Source of the DNA: Candidatus Geothrix skivensis
GTDB taxonomy: Bacteria > Acidobacteriota > Holophagae > Holophagales > Holophagaceae
DNA length: 64,000 nt
Direction: 5' to 3'
Assembly: GCA_016721195.1 (NCBI GenBank)
Contig: JADKIO010000008.1
Span: forward strand, 62,001 to 126,000
Part shown: piece by piece, positions 60,392-64,000 of the stretch
How positions within the stretch are numbered: the stretch's first letter is position 1
How the letters are laid out: the number at the start of each line of letters is the position of its first letter
Notes under the pieces: model-generated
Databases searched by the model: none
The model's input: only the letters and a program-made list of their open reading frames with translations
What the model was told of the DNA's origin: nothing
Made by a program: the position numbers and the translations under genes

Positions 60392-62266
60392 ATGAACACC
60401 CCACGGCCACCGATCCAACCCGCCATCCGCTCCATGAGCGCGGAGGAGGGGGATTTCCAGGCCCTGCTCGAAACCAACCTGGATGGCTACCTCCTGGTGG
60501 ACGCTGGTGGATGCCTGGTGGGCGCCAACGAGGCCTATCTCCACATGTCCGGGTACACGCTGGACGAGCTGCTGAGCCTGAAGATCCATGACCTCGACGC
60601 CATCGAAACCAGCACCGAGACGGACAAGCACTCCGAGAAGATCCGCGCCCAGGGGTCGGACCGCTTCCTTTCGCGCCACCGGCGAAAGGATGGCTCCTCC
60701 TTCCCGGTGGAGGTATCCACGCGGTTCATCCCCAACCGGAACCTCAGCGTGGGTTTCATCCGGGACCTCACGGTGATCGTGGAGACGGAAACGGCTCTGC
60801 GGGAGAGTGAAGCCCACCATCGGGAGCTCATCGAAATCCTGGGGGAGGGCATCGCGATCACCAACCTCCAGGAGACGGTCATCCTGGCCAACCCCGTGGC
60901 CGAGAGCATCTTCGGGACCCCCTCAGGGCAATTCGTCGGAAGGAACCTCGGTGAGTTCCTCGACGCGTCCGAATGGAACCGGGTGACCCGACAGACCCTC
61001 CTGCGGGTGGAGGGTCAATCCAGTGCCTATCAGCTCAGGATCCGGCGAACGGATGGCCTGCTCCGCACCATCCAGCTCACGGCCTCGCCAAGGAGGGACA
61101 ACAGCGGCCAGGTCATCGGCAGCCTCGCCGTCTTCCGGGACATCACCGAGGAACTCAAGCTGGAGGAGGCCCTCCGCCTCTCCCAGAAGATGGAGAGCCT
61201 GGGTAACCTGGCGGGCGGCCTGGCCCATGACATGAACAACGTGCTGGGAGCGATCCTCGGCCTCGCGACGACCAACCTGGACCTGCACCCCGAAGGTTCT
61301 CGGCTCCACAGCACCTTCCAGACCATCACCAAGGCCTGCCTGCGGGGCCGGAACATGGTGAAGAGCCTGCTGGACTTCACCCGGAAAGACATGACCGGCG
61401 AGCGCTCGGTCTCCCTCAACGGCCTCGTCCAGGAGGAGGCCCGCCTGCTGGAGCGGACCATTCCCGCGAACGTCGCCATCCAGCTGGATCTCGATCCCCA
61501 GGTGGGGACCATCCTCGGCGACCCCGACGCCCTCAGCCTCGTCCTGATGAACCTGTGCGTGAACGCCGTGGACGCCATGCCGGAGGGGGGCAGCCTCAGC
61601 CTGGGCACCCGGAGCCAACCCGATGGCCGGGTGCTCCTCACCGTGGCAGATACGGGCAGCGGCATGTCCCCAGAGACCCTCGAGCACGCCGTCGAGCCCT
61701 TCTACACCACCAAGCCCCATGGGAAGGGGACCGGCCTGGGCCTCTCCCTGGCCTACAGCACCGTGAAGGCCCACCACGGGGACCTGACCATCCAGAGCCG
61801 GCTGGGCCAGGGGACCACCGTGGAGATGCGCTTCAAGCCGGTCCACGCGCAGGCGGAACCGGCCATCCGGGAGGACGGCGAGGCCACCCGTCCCGGTGCC
61901 TCCTGCCACATCCTGCTGGTGGATGACGATGAGCTCATCCAGAGCGCCGTCGCCACCCAGCTTGAGGCCATGGGGCACGAGGCCACCGTCACCTCCAGCG
62001 GCGAACAGGCCATGGATTTGGTGAACCAGGGCTTCCGACCGGACATGGTCATCCTCGATATGAACATGCCCGGCTGGGGCGGGGCCCGCACCCTGCCGAG
62101 GCTCCGGGCGGCCCTGCCGGAGGTGCCCATCCTGCTGTCCACGGGCCGGGCCGATCAGCGGGCCCTGGACTTGGCCCGCGCCATCCCGGGCGTGACCATC
62201 CTCGCCAAGCCCTTCGGCTTCCGGGAACTCCAGGCCGCCCTCGCGGCCATCCTGCCGGATCGATGA
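60392..62266 (+). CDS. Hybrid sensor histidine kinase: PAS-PAS-HisKA-HATPase-REC
   Basis: 624 residues, no membrane helix, so cytoplasmic. Two PAS domains at about 18-130 (LLETNLDGYLLVDAGGCLVG; YTLDELL) and 140-255. His279 in GGLAHDMNNVLGAI, ATPase at about 370-480 (MNLCVNAVDAMPEGG, DTGSGMSPE, GKGTGLGLS), receiver at about 503-624 with Asp556 in VILDMNMPGWGG. The receiver is a close paralogue of the partial one at 63782-64000. Start ATG at 60392; no clear ribosome binding site. Its stop abuts the convergent transporter stop. Confidence 0.92.
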   Translation: MNTPRPPIQPAIRSMSAEEGDFQALLETNLDGYLLVDAGGCLVGANEAYLHMSGYTLDELLSLKIHDLDAIETSTETDKHSEKIRAQGSDRFLSRHRRKDGSSFPVEVSTRFIPNRNLSVGFIRDLTVIVETETALRESEAHHRELIEILGEGIAITNLQETVILANPVAESIFGTPSGQFVGRNLGEFLDASEWNRVTRQTLLRVEGQSSAYQLRIRRTDGLLRTIQLTASPRRDNSGQVIGSLAVFRDITEELKLEEALRLSQKMESLGNLAGGLAHDMNNVLGAILGLATTNLDLHPEGSRLHSTFQTITKACLRGRNMVKSLLDFTRKDMTGERSVSLNGLVQEEARLLERTIPANVAIQLDLDPQVGTILGDPDALSLVLMNLCVNAVDAMPEGGSLSLGTRSQPDGRVLLTVADTGSGMSPETLEHAVEPFYTTKPHGKGTGLGLSLAYSTVKAHHGDLTIQSRLGQGTTVEMRFKPVHAQAEPAIREDGEATRPGASCHILLVDDDELIQSAVATQLEAMGHEATVTSSGEQAMDLVNQGFRPDMVILDMNMPGWGGARTLPRLRAALPEVPILLSTGRADQRALDLARAIPGVTILAKPFGFRELQAALAAILPDR

Positions 62267-63631
62267 TCAGGTTTGCTTCTGCAACCAGCGGTTGTAGACC
62301 CACAGACTGAGGGCGCTGCCCAGGCCGAACAGGGTGAGGATGATCCAGCCCGTGGCGGCGGCCCCGGGATCCAGCTTAAGGAGGCCGTCCGCCTGCTTCA
62401 CGGCCCCGGCGCACATGACCTTGTTGAAGAGCCAGGCGCCGGCGGGACCGCCCACCAGGCTCCCGATGGCCATGGGCAGGTTGGCGTAGCCCAGGAAGAG
62501 CCCCTCCTGGCCCTTGGGTGCCAGGGACCCGATGTACTCGTAGAGGCGGGCCGACGCGAAGAGCTCGCCGAAGGCGATCAGCGCCACCGTCATCACCACG
62601 AAAAGGCTGCCCAGGGGCAGCCAGAGCCGCATGGTCACGCCGCCGGCCATGTAGAGAGGCGCCACGTTGATGAGCATTGACAGCCCGATGATCACGGTGC
62701 CGATGATGATGGACTTGATGGGCGGGAGCTTGCCGAAAAGCTTGGTGATGAGCAACTGGAACAGCACGATGGTGATGGGGTTGGCCATGGTGTAGAGGTC
62801 CATGGCCGGGGTCAGCTCCACGGTCTTCTTCACGTAGAGCGGCAGCACGTTGTAGACCTGGTTGTAGATGAAGTAGAAGCCGCTGCTCACCACCATGAAC
62901 ATGGTGAAGCGACCGCTGCGCAGCACCTTGAAGATGCCGAAGAAGACTTCGGGAATGGTGCGCTTCGGCTTGTCGGGATCCACCGTGGACTCGGGATCCC
63001 GGTAGAGCAGCAGCACGGTTAGGAGGGCCAGGAAGGCCGCAACCATCGACACGATGAAGATGGTGTCGAGGGTGCCGAGCTTGGTACGCACGAAAAAGGC
63101 CGTGATGCGGCCGAACACGCTGCCGATGTTGATCACCATGTAGAAGATGGCGAAAGCCAGGGTGGCCTTGCCCAGGTGGGTGCGCTGGACCGTGCCCGCG
63201 ATGCAGGGCTTCACGAAGGAGCCGCCGATTCCGATCAGGACGATGGCCGCGGCCACGGGCAGCATCACGCCCATGCCCGCCGTGACGTCCTTGCCCGCCT
63301 GCAAGGCGAGGGTCTGCCCGCCGAACCAGACCGGATACCCCATGAGGAAGTAGCCCCCCACCAGCAGCGTGCAGGCCAGCAGCAGGCTGCGGCGGAAGCC
63401 GATCTGATCGGCGATGGTGCCGCTGAGGATGGGCAGGAAGTAGACCAGGAACCAGAGCACGCCGTTCAGGGTGCTGGGCCAGTAGTCGCCGAGGCCCAGT
63501 CGCCCGAGGTAGATGACGATGAAGCTCGCCATGGAGTAGTAGGCCGCCCGTTCGAACAGCTCCGTGAGGTTCGCGTTCCAGTAGCTGGAGGGGAAGCGGT
63601 ACTTCTCGCGGAAGGAGGGCTCGGCGCTCAT
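62267..63631 (-). CDS. POT-family (proton-coupled peptide) transporter
   Basis: 454 residues, twelve or so helices. The motif ELFERAAYYSM near residue 23 matches the ExxERFxYY proton-coupling signature of the POT/PTR2 family. GGSFVKPCIAGTVQRTH is the second signature region, and FYMVINIGSVFGR follows. Substrates would be di/tripeptides. Start ATG at 63631 with GAGGT at 5 nt. Flanked by two hybrid kinases, which may control it. Confidence 0.88.
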   Translation of the reverse strand: MSAEPSFREKYRFPSSYWNANLTELFERAAYYSMASFIVIYLGRLGLGDYWPSTLNGVLWFLVYFLPILSGTIADQIGFRRSLLLACTLLVGGYFLMGYPVWFGGQTLALQAGKDVTAGMGVMLPVAAAIVLIGIGGSFVKPCIAGTVQRTHLGKATLAFAIFYMVINIGSVFGRITAFFVRTKLGTLDTIFIVSMVAAFLALLTVLLLYRDPESTVDPDKPKRTIPEVFFGIFKVLRSGRFTMFMVVSSGFYFIYNQVYNVLPLYVKKTVELTPAMDLYTMANPITIVLFQLLITKLFGKLPPIKSIIIGTVIIGLSMLINVAPLYMAGGVTMRLWLPLGSLFVVMTVALIAFGELFASARLYEYIGSLAPKGQEGLFLGYANLPMAIGSLVGGPAGAWLFNKVMCAGAVKQADGLLKLDPGAAATGWIILTLFGLGSALSLWVYNRWLQKQT

Positions 63632-63781
63632 GAATACCTCAGGGACCGCTCAGTGTGCCATGGAGCGCACAGGGTACCGGCCGGGGGTTGACTTTCATCA
63701 CGACAGGACTGGATGACCAGGGTGCCCTGATCATCCGGAGGAGCCGGACCGCACTGAACCGTATCTCTGGCGAATGCCGCC
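63632..63781. other. Intergenic region before the POT transporter
   Basis: 150 bp between the partial kinase (upstream on the minus strand) and the transporter. No clear terminator or operator; short stems only (for example CCTGGTC/GACCAGG-type around 63712). Confidence 0.3.
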
Positions 63782-64000
63782 TTAGTCCCGATTCAGGGTG
63801 TCGAGGTACTGCTGGAGTTCCTTGATCCTGAAGGGCTTTGACAGCAGGACCACATGGGGGTGCGCTTCCGCAAGGTCCAGGGCAGCCTGGTCGGCCCGGC
63901 CAGTGACCAGCAGGACAGGCACCTTGGGATTCAAGGCACGCAGGCGAGGCAGGGTTCCGGCGCCCCCCAGACCGGGCATGTTCATGTCCAGGATGACCAC
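63782..64000 (-). CDS. Response-regulator receiver domain, C-terminal end of a gene cut by the window
   Basis: 72 visible residues. The phosphorylated Asp is in VILDMNMPGLGG, the Thr/Ser switch in LLVTGRADQ and the Lys in LLSKPFRIKEL, all receiver landmarks. Residues align well with the end of the kinase at 60392-62266 (VILDMNMPG, TLPRLRA, TGRADQ, ALDLA, KPF). The missing N-terminus beyond 64000 is probably a PAS/kinase module. Ends in TLNRD with TAA-type stop at 63782. Confidence 0.85.
   Translation of the reverse strand: MVILDMNMPGLGGAGTLPRLRALNPKVPVLLVTGRADQAALDLAEAHPHVVLLSKPFRIKELQQYLDTLNRD

Overview
The window is one contiguous, gene-dense, very GC-rich bacterial chromosome segment with two genes cut by its ends (nuoJ at the left, a response-regulator domain at the right). 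Gene content fits Acidobacteriota, most likely the Holophagae (Geothrix/Holophaga type). It holds a bacterial XPB helicase with a putative helicase-associated partner, MglA and FHA signalling proteins, DUF5916 and penicillin-acylase secreted proteins, and hybrid PAS histidine kinases, and third-position GC is extreme. This placement is inference from content, not from a marker-gene comparison. No rRNA, tRNA, CRISPR array, phage or complete insertion sequence was seen.

Layout. 1-1971: start of a nuoHIJ complex I cluster. 2070-7532: a broken glnS tail, a small cupin, glnS, proC, a small unknown and gltX. 7641-12622: a signalling patch (MglA GTPase, FHA-RDD membrane protein, FHA-GAF-adenylate cyclase) around dcd and two small membrane proteins. 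12723-16641: rimO, duplicated pieces of its 3' end, and a penicillin-acylase family enzyme. 16768-23274: DUF5916 barrel, an ABC exporter operon ending in pgpA, and an Old Yellow Enzyme. 23278-26421: winged-helix regulator divergent from an sbtA-like bicarbonate transporter that overlaps purE and purK. 26418-37507: XPB helicase and a helicase-associated protein, pointing apart around three exported proteins. 37642-41339: coiled-coil protein, ECF sigma with membrane partner, family 4 uracil-DNA glycosylase, LapA-LapB fusion. 41572-44547: Rrf2 regulator, FMN-binding protein, two small unknowns, YhaM-like nuclease. 44601-47693: S4 protein, two parvulins, Bax-inhibitor protein. 47785-54576: bioF, hybrid kinase, TPR protein, bioD, bioA. 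54634-60166: tyrosine/homogentisate catabolism (fumarylacetoacetase, hmgA) with a flavin reductase, an AlkB-type hydroxylase and MscS. 60392-64000: hybrid kinase, POT transporter, receiver of a second kinase.

The most notable points are as follows. (1) A bicarbonate transporter is translationally coupled to purE-purK, which consumes bicarbonate, under a divergent regulator with a clear palindromic operator in an AT-rich gap. (2) A 275-bp element with perfect 18-bp inverted ends has replaced the last codons of bioD and completes the -10 box of bioA. (3) At least five genes have a -10 box exactly 6-7 nt before the ATG, pointing to leaderless transcripts. (4) The 3' end of rimO has been copied downstream. 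(5) A decayed glnS tail carries an in-frame 255-bp deletion. (6) LapA and LapB are fused into one protein. (7) An AlkB-type diiron hydroxylase overlaps a flavin reductase next to fumarylacetoacetase. Two small genes (59 and 36 codons) with good ribosome binding sites are also annotated.
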